NCBI RefSeq assembly: GCF_040958095.1
Contig: NC_091156.1
Coordinates: 17,286,628 to 17,350,627, forward strand
Length of the DNA: 64,000 nucleotides
Reading direction: 5' to 3'
Origin: Procambarus clarkii
Taxonomy: Eukaryota; Arthropoda; Malacostraca; Decapoda; Cambaridae
In this document: in pieces, positions 21,425 through 32,467 of the stretch
Layout: every line of letters starts with the position of its first letter
Position numbering within the stretch: the stretch's first letter is position 1
Notes under the pieces: generated by a model
The model's input: only the letters and a program-made list of their open reading frames with translations
Told to the model about the DNA's origin: nothing
The model's database searches: none
Program-made: the position numbers and the translations under genes

Positions 21425-24340
21425 CTACGCTCGTGGTGTCCCGTCTTCCCAGCACTCTTTGTCATATAATGCTTTGAAACTACTGACGGTCTTGGCCTCC
21501 ACCACCTTCTCACTTAACTTGTTCCAACCGTCTACCACTCTATTTGCGAAGGTGAATTTTCTTATATTTCTTCGGCATCTGTGTTTAGCTAGTTTAAATC
21601 TATGACCTCTTGTTCTTGAAATTCCAGGTCTCAGGAAGTCTTCCCTGTCGATTTTATCAATTCCTGTAACTATTTTGTATGTAGTGATCATATCACCTCT
21701 TTTTCTTCTGTCTTCTAGTTTTGGCATATTTAATGCTTCTAACCTCTCCTCGTAGCTCTTGCCCTTCAGTTCTGGGAGCCACTTAGTAGCATGTCTTTGC
21801 ACCTTTTCCAGTTTGTTGATGTGCTTCTTAAGATATGGGCACCACACAACAGCTGCATATTCTAGCTTTGGCCTAACAAAAGTCATGAACAATTTCTTTA
21901 GTATATCGCCATCCATGTATTTAAATGCAATTCTGAAGTTAGAAAGCATAGCATAGGCTCCTTGCACAATATTCTTTATGTGGTCCTCAGGTGATAGTTT
22001 TCTATCTAGAACCACTCCTAGATCTCTTTCTTTATCAGAATTCTTTAAAGATTTCTCACATAATATATAGGTTGTGTGGGGTCTATGTTCTCCTATTCCA
22101 CATTCCATAACATGACATTTATTAACATTAAATTCCATTTGCCAAGTGGTGCTCCATATACTTATTTTGTCCAGGTCATCTTGAAGGGCATGACAGTCAT
22201 CTAAATTTCTTATCCTTCCTATTATCTTAGCATCATCAGCAAACATGTTCATATAATTCTGTATACCAACTGGTAGATCATTTATGTACACAATAAACAT
22301 CACTGGTGCAAGAACTGAACCCTGTGGTACTCCACTTGTGACATTTCTCCATTCTGATACATTGCCTCTGATTACTGCCCTCATTTTTCTATCAGTCAGA
22401 AAATTTTTCATCCATGATAGAAGCTTACCTGTCACCCCTCCAATATTTTCCAGTTTCCAGAACAACCTCTTATGTGGAACTCTGTCGAAAGCCTTTTTTA
22501 GGTCCAGATAGATGCAGTCAACCCAACCATCTCTTTCCTGTAATATCTCTGTGGCTCGATCATAGAAACTGAGTAAATTCGATACACAGGATCTTCCAGA
22601 TCGAAAACCATACTGTCTGTCTGATATTATATCATTTCTCTCTAGGTGTTCTACCCATTTAGTTTTGATTAGTTTTTCCAATACTTTCACTATTACACTT
22701 GTCAATGATACAGGTCTATAATTGAGGGGGTCTTCCCTGCTGCCACTTTTGTAGATTGGAACTATGTTAGCCTGTTTCCACCCGTCTGCTACGATTCCTG
22801 TACACAGGGATGCCTGAAAGATCAGGTGAAGTGGAATGCTGAGCTCAGATGCACATTCTCTCAGAACCCATGGTGAAACGCCATCTGGGCCAGCTGCTTT
22901 GTTCTTACCGAGCTCCTTGAGCATTTTTTCCACTTCGTCTCTAGACACCTCTATGTGTTCTATGTTGTTCTCTGGAATTCTTATTGTATCTGGTTCCCTA
23001 AAGATTTCATTTTGTACAAACACACTTTGGAACTTTTCATTTAGTGTTTCACACATTTCCTTTTCATCTTCCGTGAATCTATTTCCCATTTTCAACCTCT
23101 GAATATTATCCTTTACCTGCAATTTGTTGTTTATGAATTTATAGAATAGACCTGGTTCTGTTTTACATTTGTCCGCAATCCCCTTTTCAAAATTTCTTTC
23201 TGCCTCTCTCCTCACTGCCGTGTAGTTGTTTCTCGCATCTTTGTATCGCTGGTATGTTTGGGGGTTCGGCCTCTTCCTGTATTGATTCCATTTTTGTGTC
23301 TTTCGGTCTCTAGCCCTCTCGCAATTTCTATTGAACCAATCCTGTTTCCTAGTTCTGCATCTCTGTTTTGGTATAAATTTTTTTGTGCCTTTATCATATA
23401 TTTCACAAAACTTGCCATACATCTCATTCACTTCCTTGCCTAGCATCAAGTCTGTCCAATTATACTCACTAAAAAAATTTCTAAGGTCACCATAATGTCC
23501 TCTCCTGAAGTCTGGTTTTTCAACTGCTTCAACCTCCTTATTTTCTTCCAGCTTATAACGCATTGCATACTTTATTCCCAAAAAGACATGGTCACTTTTA
23601 CCCAAGGGAGGAAGGTACTGAATGTCAAATATCTCTTCCTCCTTCCTGGTAAATATCAAATCTAGCATGGAGGGAACGTCCCCTTCCCTCATCCTCGTAG
23701 CTTGTTTAACATGTTGATACAAGAATGTTTCCAGGATGAGGTCTACAAATTTACAGGTCCAAAAATCTTCTGTTTTAGCTTCATATGCTTCCCAGTCTAT
23801 GGATTTCAAGTTGAAGTCACCGACTATCAACAGTCGTGATCTATCGTTATCCGCTCTCGCTATAATCTCTCTCATTATTGTTATAAGACCTTCACGTTTA
23901 CTATCTAGCTCCTCCTTTGACCATGTGCTGCTTGGCGGTGGACTATATGCATTTATCATCATTAGTTTATCATCCTCATAGCAGATCTCTAGTGCTATTA
24001 TGTCAACTTCTTGTGGATTGGCAGTCATTATTTCCTTCACCTTTAGGTGTTCTTTTACCAGCACAGCAACGCCACCGCCTTTCCTAATTTTTCTGTCCCG
24101 TCTCCAAATTGAGTAGCCCCTTGGGAATATGACCTCATTTAAAATTACATCTTCAAGTTTTGTCTCCGTGAGTGCAACAATGTCTGGTGTCTGCAGCTGT
24201 ATTACATCACTTAACTCCAGTATTTTCGATCTCACTCCATCTATGTTGGTGTATGCAATCTTCAGGAACTTGTTCCCCCTCTCCTTATTCTTCACTCCCC
24301 CTCTCTCTATTGATTTTGTTGGTTTGCCTTTATGTACCAC
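21425..24340 (-). CDS. LINE-A ORF2: endonuclease / reverse transcriptase, 971 codons, uninterrupted
   Basis: Seen: an APE-type endonuclease with IAYTNIDGVRSK (28-39), the ETK motif (59-61), GDFNLKSIDW (174-183) and the SDH motif (249-251). The reverse transcriptase spans about 470-760, with NKAAGPDG, NYRPVSLTS, YLDLKKAFDRVPH (catalytic D613), GVPQGSVLAPV and FADD (700-703). The C-terminal domain ends FANRVVDGWNKLSEKVVEAK and ECWEDGTPRA. All catalytic motifs are present and no stop or frameshift occurs, so this copy could be competent or recently inserted. The frame has no ATG near its 5' end (first codons GTG GTA CAT) and overlaps ORF1 by about 35-60 nt, so translation probably uses reinitiation or frameshifting. 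The clade (CR1/L2 group) is inferred from tail type and motifs. Confidence 0.93.
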   Translation of the reverse strand: MVHKGKPTKSIERGGVKNKERGNKFLKIAYTNIDGVRSKILELSDVIQLQTPDIVALTETKLEDVILNEVIFPRGYSIWRRDRKIRKGGGVAVLVKEHLKVKEIMTANPQEVDIIALEICYEDDKLMMINAYSPPPSSTWSKEELDSKREGLITIMREIIARADNDRSRLLIVGDFNLKSIDWEAYEAKTEDFWTCKFVDLILETFLYQHVKQATRMREGDVPSMLDLIFTRKEEEIFDIQYLPPLGKSDHVFLGIKYAMRYKLEENKEVEAVEKPDFRRGHYGDLRNFFSEYNWTDLMLGKEVNEMYGKFCEIYDKGTKKFIPKQRCRTRKQDWFNRNCERARDRKTQKWNQYRKRPNPQTYQRYKDARNNYTAVRREAERNFEKGIADKCKTEPGLFYKFINNKLQVKDNIQRLKMGNRFTEDEKEMCETLNEKFQSVFVQNEIFREPDTIRIPENNIEHIEVSRDEVEKMLKELGKNKAAGPDGVSPWVLRECASELSIPLHLIFQASLCTGIVADGWKQANIVPIYKSGSREDPLNYRPVSLTSVIVKVLEKLIKTKWVEHLERNDIISDRQYGFRSGRSCVSNLLSFYDRATEILQERDGWVDCIYLDLKKAFDRVPHKRLFWKLENIGGVTGKLLSWMKNFLTDRKMRAVIRGNVSEWRNVTSGVPQGSVLAPVMFIVYINDLPVGIQNYMNMFADDAKIIGRIRNLDDCHALQDDLDKISIWSTTWQMEFNVNKCHVMECGIGEHRPHTTYILCEKSLKNSDKERDLGVVLDRKLSPEDHIKNIVQGAYAMLSNFRIAFKYMDGDILKKLFMTFVRPKLEYAAVVWCPYLKKHINKLEKVQRHATKWLPELKGKSYEERLEALNMPKLEDRRKRGDMITTYKIVTGIDKIDREDFLRPGISRTRGHRFKLAKHRCRRNIRKFTFANRVVDGWNKLSEKVVEAKTVSSFKALYDKECWEDGTPRA

Positions 24341-24846
24341 TTTACTGGTTTGCCTACCCCTATCACTTTATAGAAAAAAGAATTTATTTCTTCTTCATTC
24401 CTGCTCTCATTTAAATGTTTTGCCTCGGCGAGGTTCAGTTTCAGCTTCTCTCTATCTTCTTTTGAAAGATCTCGTCTTAACGACCACCCTTTCCCATCCT
24501 CATCCCTTTGCAATTTTCTAGCATTCCTTAGTACTTCTTCCATCTGTTTGGCACCGTTTAGGGTGATCCTCAAAGGTCGATCTTTCCCTTTTACGTACCT
24601 GCCTATTCTCCTGTAGTCGCACACATTCTCTCTGTTTGTAAGACCTTCCACGAGGCCAACAATTTTATCTACTACTTTAGCTTCTTCTACAGCTCTTTCT
24701 GACCTAGATGTTATCGCCTTTTCTTTGCAGCCAAAAATGATCAGGGACTTACTCCGATCAACTGTAACTCTGCATCTATGTATGTACTTTTCCTGATTAT
24801 CATCATCATCATTATACAACACTTGTCGTAAAAAAAAAAATCTCAA
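24307..24846 (-). pseudogene. LINE-A ORF1, 5'-truncated
   Basis: About 180 codons without an ATG, starting beside an A-run at the element's 5' end. It includes TVDRSKSLIIFGCKEKA, then VCDYRRIGRYVKGKDRPLRI and the charged KGWSLRRDLSKEDREKLKLN, and ends in TAG at 24307. This pattern of a basic RNA-binding C-terminal region after an RRM-like strand fits the ORF1 of CR1-type LINEs. The N-terminal half is missing. Confidence 0.75.
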
Positions 24847-24861
24847 AAACGGTCGACATAC

Positions 24862-25590
24862 TTTCTAAAATCAAATACAGTATTATGTTCCCTGCTCTGC
24901 TCTCCTCTCATTATACTATGCACTAATCTATCCCTATCTAACATAGGGTATCGGTACATGGGGTTCAACCACTGCAAATTACCTCAACCCCATCATCACT
25001 CGGCAAAATATCAGAACTGTAACAAATTCTGTCTTCAAACAACACACAGCACCTCCAAGTCCCTTGACATGCTAAACACACACTCGCTCCACACATTCTC
25101 ATGTGCTATCTACACGTACAAAACCTTGTTCCTAAATGCTAATCTTGAGCTGAAACTTTTCCTTGTTAGATGTAATAGAACCCATGAGCACCACACCAGA
25201 AATAAATCTCTGATATCCCTAGAATCAGACTAAATCTGTGTAAACACTCCATGCAAATAAAAGGGCCCAGTCTTTGGAACTCGCTCCCTGATGAATTAAA
25301 AAAATGTTCAACCATGCCCTGTTCAAACGTAAAACCAAACTGTACCTAATTTCATCCCTCATAGTTTCCTACCTTGTGCTTCAAATTCTCACATTCTTGT
25401 ACTACCCACTTCCCCATTATTAGTACTTAAGACATGTATCCTTACCAGTGTAATCACCGCTGTCAACTTATGTTGTAGTTATTTGTTGATATAAAAACCT
25501 TGCTACAATGTACCCTTTCATCTTACCTGGTATGTTAGATTAAGGACTTGCCCAAAACACTATGCATGTTAAGTGGTTTTAGTACGAATA
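24862..25590 (+). mobile_element. LINE-J' C-terminal fragment and 3' UTR
   Basis: STSKSLDMLNTHSLHTFSCA, then RCNRTHEHHTRNKSLI, the J' subfamily seen at 46655-47738. It ends with GATTAAGGACTTGCCCAAAA and CTATGCATGTTAAGTGG. It is joined head to head with the 5' truncation point of LINE-A. Confidence 0.8.
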
Positions 25591-25599
25591 TAAAAATAC

Positions 25600-25892
25600 C
25601 AATCTTATGAACAAATCCACAAGGGCCGTGACGAGGATTCGAACCTGCGTCCGGGAGCATCCCAGACACTGCCTTAATCGACTGAGCTACGACAGGGTTA
25701 AAAAGAGTTGAAACCAAAGTTCTACTGAACTTATTGGATCCCGTAGCCTCTCCGAGGCACAAACCAGGATTTCACACAACTCTCCCTTGCACCCAAGCTA
25801 TGTCAATAGGCCGTTCTCCCTCTTCCTCCCTTGTGGATTTGTTCATTTGATGCATCACGTTAGTGTGATCTCTGTGTGTAAAACCAATCTTA
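25600..25892. mobile_element. S2-type foldback element with tRNA-like arm
   Basis: Left end GAACAAATCCACAAGGGCCG, right end CCTTGTGGATTTGTTCATTT, in inverted orientation. The left arm read on the minus strand is tRNA-like: GTCGTAGCTCAGTCGATTAA (A box), then GCAGGTTCGAATCCTCG (B box). The right end continues into TGCATCACGTTAGTGTGATC. Length is about 280 bp. Same architecture as 13395-13621 and 60735-60865. Confidence 0.75.
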
Positions 25893-25969
25893 TGTAATCT
25901 CACCAACCCTTTGTACCTTCCTGCAAATTATTAGTATTATTAATGATAAAGGATTTAATTCTTCACTCT

Positions 25970-28170
25970 CAGAAAATTTTAGATTCACATCACTTATTTT
26001 ACCTCTGCAGCTCTCTCTCGGATATGGAGAGCAAATAACAGCTGTAAATTCAAATTTGGGTCTCATATCAACAACTGTTTTCTTAAGCATTTCACCAACT
26101 ATATATACCTGAAAGCTGAGTACATGTATGTACTATGCAAGTATAGCATAGGACCCTAGGACAATGCTTTTGAGGAGATCCTCTGATGACTGTTTATGTT
26201 CAGTATAATTCCTAACTCTCTCTTCTTCACCAAATTCTAGAAAAGTTTCACATAATTAATACATTGAACATGGCCTGGTCTCACTTATACCATTATATGA
26301 CATTTGACTACATTAAATTCTATTTTGTCAAGATCAGTTCGGAGGATGTGGCAATCCAATAGGTGCTTTATTCCATCCCAGAATCTAAGCAACATCTAAA
26401 AATGTGTTGCTATACCTAACCCTGTAGAAGCCCACTGACAAATACAATGAACATTATGGATACTATAACAGCCCTGTTGGACCCTGCTTGTGACATCCTG
26501 AGTCCGGTCCTTTAATTACTGCTCTCATCTTTCTCTTGGAAGATTATTAAACTCTATCTTTGAACAAAATTCTCTTATGAGGGATATTAAATGCTTTTCC
26601 TAGGTCAAGATGGATAGAATCTGTTCAGTTATCTCCATCTCCTAAAATAAATTCGATATACAGTACATGATTTTCAAGTCTTGAAACTGGACTACTATTT
26701 TTATTATTATTATTATTTATATATACAAGAGTTCTTACATTCTTGTACAGCCACTAGCACACAGCATTTCAGGCAAGTGCTTAATCCTAATTTTCTCACA
26801 CACACACACAATTCCCAGGAAGCAGCCTGTAGCAGCTGTCTAACTCCCAGGTACCTATTTACTGCTAGGTCAACAGTGGCATCGAGGGTGAAAGAAACTC
26901 TGCCCATTTGTTTTCCACCTCCGCCGGGGATTGAACCCAGACGCTTAGTACTACGAACCCCGAGTGCTGTACACTCGGCCATCAGGCCCCCATATACCTG
27001 TTTATAGCATCGCTTCTTTAGAGGCATGTGCCTACAAACACATTCCTCTAAAGAACCAGTTGACTGATGGTTGAGAGGCAGGAACAAAGAGCCAATGCTC
27101 AGCCTCCACAAGCAAAACTAGGTGAATACAACTAGGCGAGGACAAAGATGACTGAAAACAAATGAAATAGTGCGCTCAGCTCAGATGCACATTTTCTCAG
27201 AACCAAAGATGAAACTCACATCTGTGCCATCTGCCTTGTTTCTACCTAACACCTTGAGCATTTTTTCCCCACTTCATCTTCAGACACCTGTATGAACTTG
27301 TGTCATTCTTTTTAATTCATATTGTGTGTGGTTCTCAGAAAACTTCACTTGCACAAACACAGGGGCACTGTTCATTCAGTGTTTTACATATTTCCTTTTC
27401 ATTCTCCATGAATCTGTTCCCCACTTTCAACATCTGGATTTTATCCTTTGCCTGCAATTTGTTTTTAATGAATTCATGGAATAGGCTTGGTTCCGTTTTG
27501 CATCTGTCTGTTATCCCTTTCTCAAAACTTCTTTCTACCTCTCTTCTCACTGCTGAGTAGTTAGTTGTTACTTGCTTGTTTGTATTGCTGGTATGTTTGA
27601 GTGTCTAGCCTCCTTGTACATTGATTCCATTTTTTTTTCTCTGGGCCCCTCTCAATTTATGTTGAACCAATCCTGCTTCCAAGTTCTGCATCTCTGTACT
27701 GGTATAAATTTTGTTGTACTTTTATCACCTCCCTCTCTCTCAACTTGGCATGTATATACTGTATTTCTGTACCAAGCAATAAATCTTCCCAAATCAACTT
27801 GCAAAGTTCTTCATATTACTCTTTCTTAAAATCAAGCTTTTCCAAAATTTCCCTTTCCCCAGTCTCTTCTAGATTATAACTCATTGCATATTTGATTTCC
27901 AAAAGGAAATGGTCTTACCCAATGGAGGAAGATACTGAATGCCAATTATCTCTTCTTTCCTGATAAATATCAAATCCAGCAACGATGGAGCATCCCTTTC
28001 TCATAGCCTGTTTTACATGCTGATACATGAAAGACTGCAGGATGAGGTTCATGAATCAGCCAGCTGAAAAATCCTCCATTCTTTACGTCACAGATTTCCC
28101 AGTCTATCAATTTCAAATTGAAGTCATCAAGCATCAACAATCTTGATTTATCTTTATCTGGTCCGACAGT
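25970..28170 (-). pseudogene. Old LINE-A copy, endonuclease-RT region, interrupted by a SINE
   Basis: 25970-26690 matches the RT and C-terminal region of intact LINE-A (21960-22620). 27175-28170 matches 22838-23860, including NKLQAKDKIQMLKVGNRFME and DDFNLKLIDWEICDVK. Frames are broken by many stops and indels. The piece between about 22620 and 22838 is missing, and an S1 SINE (26690-27000) occupies the gap. Confidence 0.8.
26690..27000 (-). mobile_element. S1 tRNA-derived SINE with LINE-J' tail
   Basis: Minus-strand head GGCCTGATGGCCGAGTGTAC (A-box-like), then GTCTGGGTTCAATCCCCGG (B box), body AGTAAATAGGTACCTGGGAG, then tail GGATTAAGCACTTGCCTGAA, ATGCTGTGTGCTAGTGGCTG and TACAAGAATGTAAGAACTCT ending in (AAT)n. 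The head resembles a tRNA with a long variable arm, but the 3' half is unrelated, so this is a SINE and not a tRNA gene. Confidence 0.82.
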
Positions 28171-28245
28171 ATGTGCACCTGCAAGTGTCAGTATGTGCAT
28201 GTGCCAGAAGTGCCGGTATGTGCATGAGCCTGCAAGTGTCGGCAT

Positions 28246-28960
28246 GTGTACCTAAGTGTAGGTAAAGGATGAAAGCTATGCTCGAAGTGTCCTGTCTTCT
28301 CACCACTCTATGGTACATAATGCTTTGAAACTATTGACAGTTTTGGCCTCCACCACCACCACCTCACTTAACTTGTTCCAACTGTCTACCACTCTGTGAA
28401 AGTGAATTTTCTTTTATTTCTTCAGCAGCTTTCTGTAACTAGTTTAAATCTATGACCTCTTGTTCTTGAAGTTCCAGATCTCAGGAGTTCTTCCCTATAA
28501 TTTTTGTAGATTCCCATTATTTTGTATATAGTGATCAAATCATCTCTTTCTTTTATCTTCTAGTTTTAGCATATTTAATGCCTCTTAACCTCTCCTCGTA
28601 GCTCTTGTCTTTCAGTTCTGGGAGCCATTTAGTTGCATGCCTATGAACTTTTTCCAACAATTTGTTGATTTTCTTAAGATATGGGCACCATATAACCACT
28701 GCATATGCCAGCTTTGGTTTCACAAAGGTCAGGAACAATTTCCTTAGTATTTCACCATCCATGTATTTAAAAGCAATCCTGAAATAGTAAAGTGTAGCAT
28801 AAGCTCCTCGTACAATGTTCTTTATGTAATCCTCGGGTAATAGTTTTCTATCTAGAACCACCCTTTTTTTTATCAGAATTTTTTAAACATTTTCACATCA
28901 TTTTTAGGGTGTGTGTGGTGTATTTTCTCCAATTCTACCTTCCTTCACATGTGTGTGTGC
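28246..28960 (-). pseudogene. LINE-A 3' half, 5'-truncated copy
   Basis: Begins with TACCTAAGTGTAGGTAAAGG and GCTATGCTCGAAGTGTCC, the decayed LINE-A terminus. It reads LDRKLLPEDYIKNIVRGAYA, then KPKLAYAVVIWCPYLKKINK and LPELKDKSYEERL, with frameshifts. It stops about 105 bp before exon B of gene 1. Confidence 0.85.
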
Positions 28961-29065
28961 ACCTGCAAGTTAGTCATCATCATTCATATTTTAAATGGAA
29001 AACATCATCAATATATGCATGAACAAATTACAATATGGGAATGTAATAACAATGAATCAAATCAC

Positions 29066-29190
29066 CTCATATTCTGCAGTAAGATTGTCAAGGCATATGC
29101 CACCTCCATGTTCTTTCAAAATAGTCTGGAAGATCGTTCTAACAGAGTCTGCGTGACGTTGGGAAGACCACATGTTCTCACTGCTTCCAC
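29066..29190 (-). CDS. Gene 1 exon B: first half of second LOTUS domain
   Basis: The 125-nt exon follows a TTATGCAG acceptor and ends at GAG|GTGATT. With the one-nucleotide carry from exon A it reads 42 complete codons: a short linker GSSENMWSSQ, then HADSVRTIFQTILKEHGGGI and CLDNLTAEYE. This is the N-terminal helix and the 'G-I-x-L-x-x-L-x-x-x-Y' turn of a LOTUS domain. Alone it would be too short to recognise. Together with exon C it makes one continuous domain. It lies just beyond two LINE-A copies, between introns of 5.7 kb and 16.0 kb. Confidence 0.88.
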
Positions 29191-29574
29191 CTGCATAACA
29201 GTAGGAGAAAGGATATTGAAAAGGACTACACATACCTTGCATTATTAGTCAATATTGTAACTTATGAAACACACGTTCTAAATAACATACTCTAGTGGCA
29301 AGTCATCTGTTGCGCCTTCCAATGCAACATCAAAAAATTATTTTAACAATAAAAACAGTTAGCTATAAACCCAGCAGATACACAATAAACTTTTTATTAT
29401 TCAATTAACCTTAATGTGAGAACTGATGAATACAAAATTAAAGGAAGAGTAATGAGACACCTGTATACTGTAAAGTATTTTCATTCCAAATTTGCCCCAA
29501 GCCTTTTGAAAGAATTTCTATTATTCACAGTTTAATAAGTCTTCTAATTAACTGCACAAACAAACTTAATTACC

Positions 29575-30340
29575 CTGTATCTAAAAAAGGCTTTTGAATA
29601 TACTGGAAGGGTGACAGGGAGACTTCTGACATAGATTAAACATTTTGACAGAAAAATGAGGGCAGTAGTCAAGAGGCAATATATCAGACTGGAGAAATGT
29701 TACTAGTTGTGTACCACACAATTCACTTCCAGCAATAGTAATGTCACTGTCTATATGAATGATCTACCAGAAGGGACACAGAATTATATGAAAATATTTG
29801 CTGATGATGCCAAGCTACTAGGGAAGATTGTAAAATTAGACAATTTTCATGCCCACCACTCATTAAAAGTTGCACAACAGGTGGGTGCAACAGTCAAAAA
29901 AAGCTCCAAACTGAAAAATGAGAGCTATGAGGAAAGGTTAAAGGTAATAAGTAAATAATTATCAAAAAGAAGGCACCAAACCGGGAAGGTTATGTAAGGT
30001 ATTAAATATATCTAAGTTAGAAGATAAAAGAAATTGTGGTGATAGGATCACTACATACAAAACAGTAACAAGAACCTACAAAATTAACAAAGAAGAATTG
30101 TTGAAACATGCATCTTTACGAACAAGAGGTCATAGACTCAAGCTAAGGAAAAGGCTGCCGAAAAAAAAAATTACAAAGTTCCCTTTGCAAATGGAGTGGT
30201 AGAAGCTTGAAACAAGCGAGGTAGTGGCAGATGCCAAAACAGTCATTAGTTTCAAAGCATCACATGACAGTACTGGAAAGAAAGGGCATTATGGGTATAG
30301 CTCATGATGTCCTGTCCAAGGAATGCACATCAGAACATGG
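29575..30340 (+). pseudogene. LINE-A-related RT fragment, decayed
   Basis: Reads NDLPEGTQNYMKIFADDAKL near 29760 (RT active site FADD), KLKNESYEERLKVISK near 29920, and a decayed C-terminus near 30150-30260. A stretch at 29950-29995 (GGCACCAAACCGGGAAGG) matches the tail of the I-like LINE at 5824, so this copy is mosaic. Confidence 0.7.
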
Positions 30341-30348
30341 TGTGTCAA

Positions 30349-30371
30349 AAAAAAAAAAAAAAAAAAAAAAA
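30349..30371. repeat. Poly(A) run
   Basis: About 23 consecutive A between the LINE-A fragment and the LINE-C copy; probably the plus-strand poly(A) tail of an insertion. Confidence 0.9.
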
Positions 30372-30618
30372 GTGTGCGCTAAATGGGAATCAATCTGATT
30401 GGAGAAATATGGTAAGTGGGGTACCTCAGGGATCCATTTTGGGGCCAACCATTTTTGTCATACATCAGTGACATAGATGAGATTACAAACCACATCAACA
30501 AATTTGCAGATGACACAAAGACTTATGGTAAAGTGGGAAATAATAATGATGTAGAAGCCTTACAAAGAGATTTACATGAACTATATGAATGGTCAGATGA
30601 CTGGTAAATGCTTTTTAA

Positions 30619-32249
30619 CCCTTAAACTGCAAAAACGTCATATGATGTGTGACAATGAGCTCAGTTTTTTAAATTTTCTGAAACTCTTTCAAGTGTTTTG
30701 TCCATAATCTACTAGGCAAATGCTCCAACTTTGTCTAAATGATACCAGTGTAACTTGAAAAACAAGAAAATAAAAAATATTTATAAAATTGAATATTGAA
30801 AACTTCAGATTTTGAAATCAGCTGCAAAAATATATAATATCACCACTGTTCATTTGGTGTCATTAAGCTCTCAGAATACAAATGATCTTCATTTTCATAT
30901 GTTTAGAATATAGGTTTTGAGTATAGTTTACTGGAAAAAAAATTTGTCAATATGGCATTTGAAATATGTGCAAATTTAGACGACAAAAAATTAAAACCAA
31001 ACGTTTAAAGTTTATGAAAAATCAATTCTATAGGGATTGTAGAACAGACAGCAGTGCACACTATATGTAAAAATGATGAGAATATGTCAGAAATTAGATT
31101 TTTGAATACTGAAGTTGAAATTCTAGTTATAGATATAATTGAAGTTGAAGTTATCGACAATGAATAAGGCAGTTCTAATTCATGAATTTACTTATATGCT
31201 ATAATAAACATTGTTTGGCATTCGTTTTCAAATATGTGAAAGTTGTAGGTCACTATGTGTTCAAAAGAAGTCAAGAAAAAATACCCCCCCCCCCCCCACC
31301 ACCAAAAACAAAATACTGTATAGGGATAATTTCCTGCCCCGAAACGCTTTGCGTAATAGTGGCTATAGGAATTGTATGTACTAGCTCTTTCATAAATTCA
31401 TCAATATTTGTATCACCCCTTGTATGTATGTACTTTACCTGAATAAACATTTGAATTTTTAATTTTTTTTAATTTTTGATAATTATAATAATTATAATGA
31501 TTTAGGGGATATATTTAGGGTATACTTTATATAAGTAAAAAAGACCTAATCTGGTCCCTAATCATCAAAACAACCTAAAGAAACAAGGAAAATAGTTTGA
31601 AATCTGTGAAAAAATCAGCCAAAAAAAATTCAAGGTCCCAAGTTCTGAGAGTTGTGACTGATTTATTTGTTGACCAATTTAATTCTATCTTCACATAGTT
31701 AGGTACGGGCATGCATTCTCCAGGATGTATAGATTACAACAAATTCAAATAATAAACAAGAGGAAAAAAAAAAAACTAAATTCCTAACAAAATAAATCCC
31801 CCTAAAAAAATATTTTTTGGACATTGTTGAAAGTAATGGATAATAACATTGGGCAATGTATCTATATGATATATAACAAAATAGAGCATAATAGCATACT
31901 TACTCCTCATTATTTGTTATTATGTATTACTCACGAATGCTATAAAGGCACCAGCTGTATATCCACTTTGTGGATACTTCTTACTACTATTCTTCTTTGT
32001 GCATCAGACAGGTGTTTGCATCTCTTTTATTATTGCATTATCCATCAGTTCCAGTTAATAGGAGCTGTTCTCCTTATCAACAAAGTTTTTTTTTAAATAT
32101 TCATCTAAAATCAATTTCTGAAAATATTTTGATGAAAGTTTCATGACGCTGAAGCCAATAAGTTGGAGATTTGTTTAACATTTTTAAGTAATTTGACATA
32201 ATTTGAATATTTTTCGAGTTATATCCTCTTATGCTGAGAAATTTAAGGG
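30619..32249. mobile_element. TTAA-flanked MITE 1 (piggyBac-like)
   Basis: TTAA at 30615-30618 and again at 32250-32253, one copy in the uninterrupted LINE-C. Ends are CCCTTAAACTGC and (reverse complement) CCCTTAAATTTC, an imperfect inverted repeat of about 12 bp. The TTAA duplication with CCC-starting termini is the piggyBac hallmark. 1631 bp, AT-rich, no transposase. A plus-strand LINE-J tail sits inside at 31320-31460, so it is younger. Confidence 0.82.
31320..31460 (+). mobile_element. LINE-J 3' tail inside MITE 1
   Basis: CCGAAACGCTTTGCGTAATA, GTGGCTATAGGAATTGTATG, then TACTTTACCTGAATAAACAT. The copy at 50655-50786 is almost identical. Confidence 0.88.
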
Positions 32250-32467
32250 TTAATATTAACAAAAGCAAGACCCTGTATGTGGGGCATAACAACCCACGCC
32301 ATCACTACCAAATTAATAACATTACATTACAGCAGATTGATGAAGAAAAGGACCTTGGAGTCTTTTTCACCACTCCACCACTCAATGATAGTTGCACAGC
32401 AGGTAGGCACAGCAGTCAAAAAAGATTACAAAACACTTTGAATAATCAAGCGTACCTTTGACTTTAA

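Larger units (their letters stand above)
21378..24846 (-). mobile_element. LINE-A: 5'-truncated non-LTR retrotransposon with intact ORF2
   Basis: The minus-strand element has a partial ORF1 (24307-24846), a complete-looking ORF2 (21425-24340) and a 3' end made of two GTAATTACCTAAGT units, the short-repeat tail typical of CR1/L2-type LINEs. It interrupts no exon and sits in the 16-kb intron of gene 1, in the same orientation as the gene. Other copies in the window (29, 7052, 25970, 28246, 29575) are shorter or decayed. Confidence 0.92.

Noticed and set aside
21425..24340. Domesticated host gene from LINE ORF2
   Set aside because: It keeps LINE 3' tail repeats and 5' truncation, and sister copies are present; it is best read as a recent insertion, not an exapted gene.
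25613..25700. Functional tRNA gene on the minus strand
   Set aside because: A and B boxes are present but the acceptor stem and anticodon arm do not pair well, and the sequence is embedded in a dispersed foldback element.
26920..26995. Functional tRNA gene with long variable arm
   Set aside because: The 5' part is tRNA-like, but the sequence continues into a SINE body and a LINE tail without a 3' acceptor stem.
31275..31300. C-runs (also 33450-33466, 17335-17345) as telomeric or regulatory elements
   Set aside because: Simple homopolymers inside decayed LINE sequence; no repeat motif.
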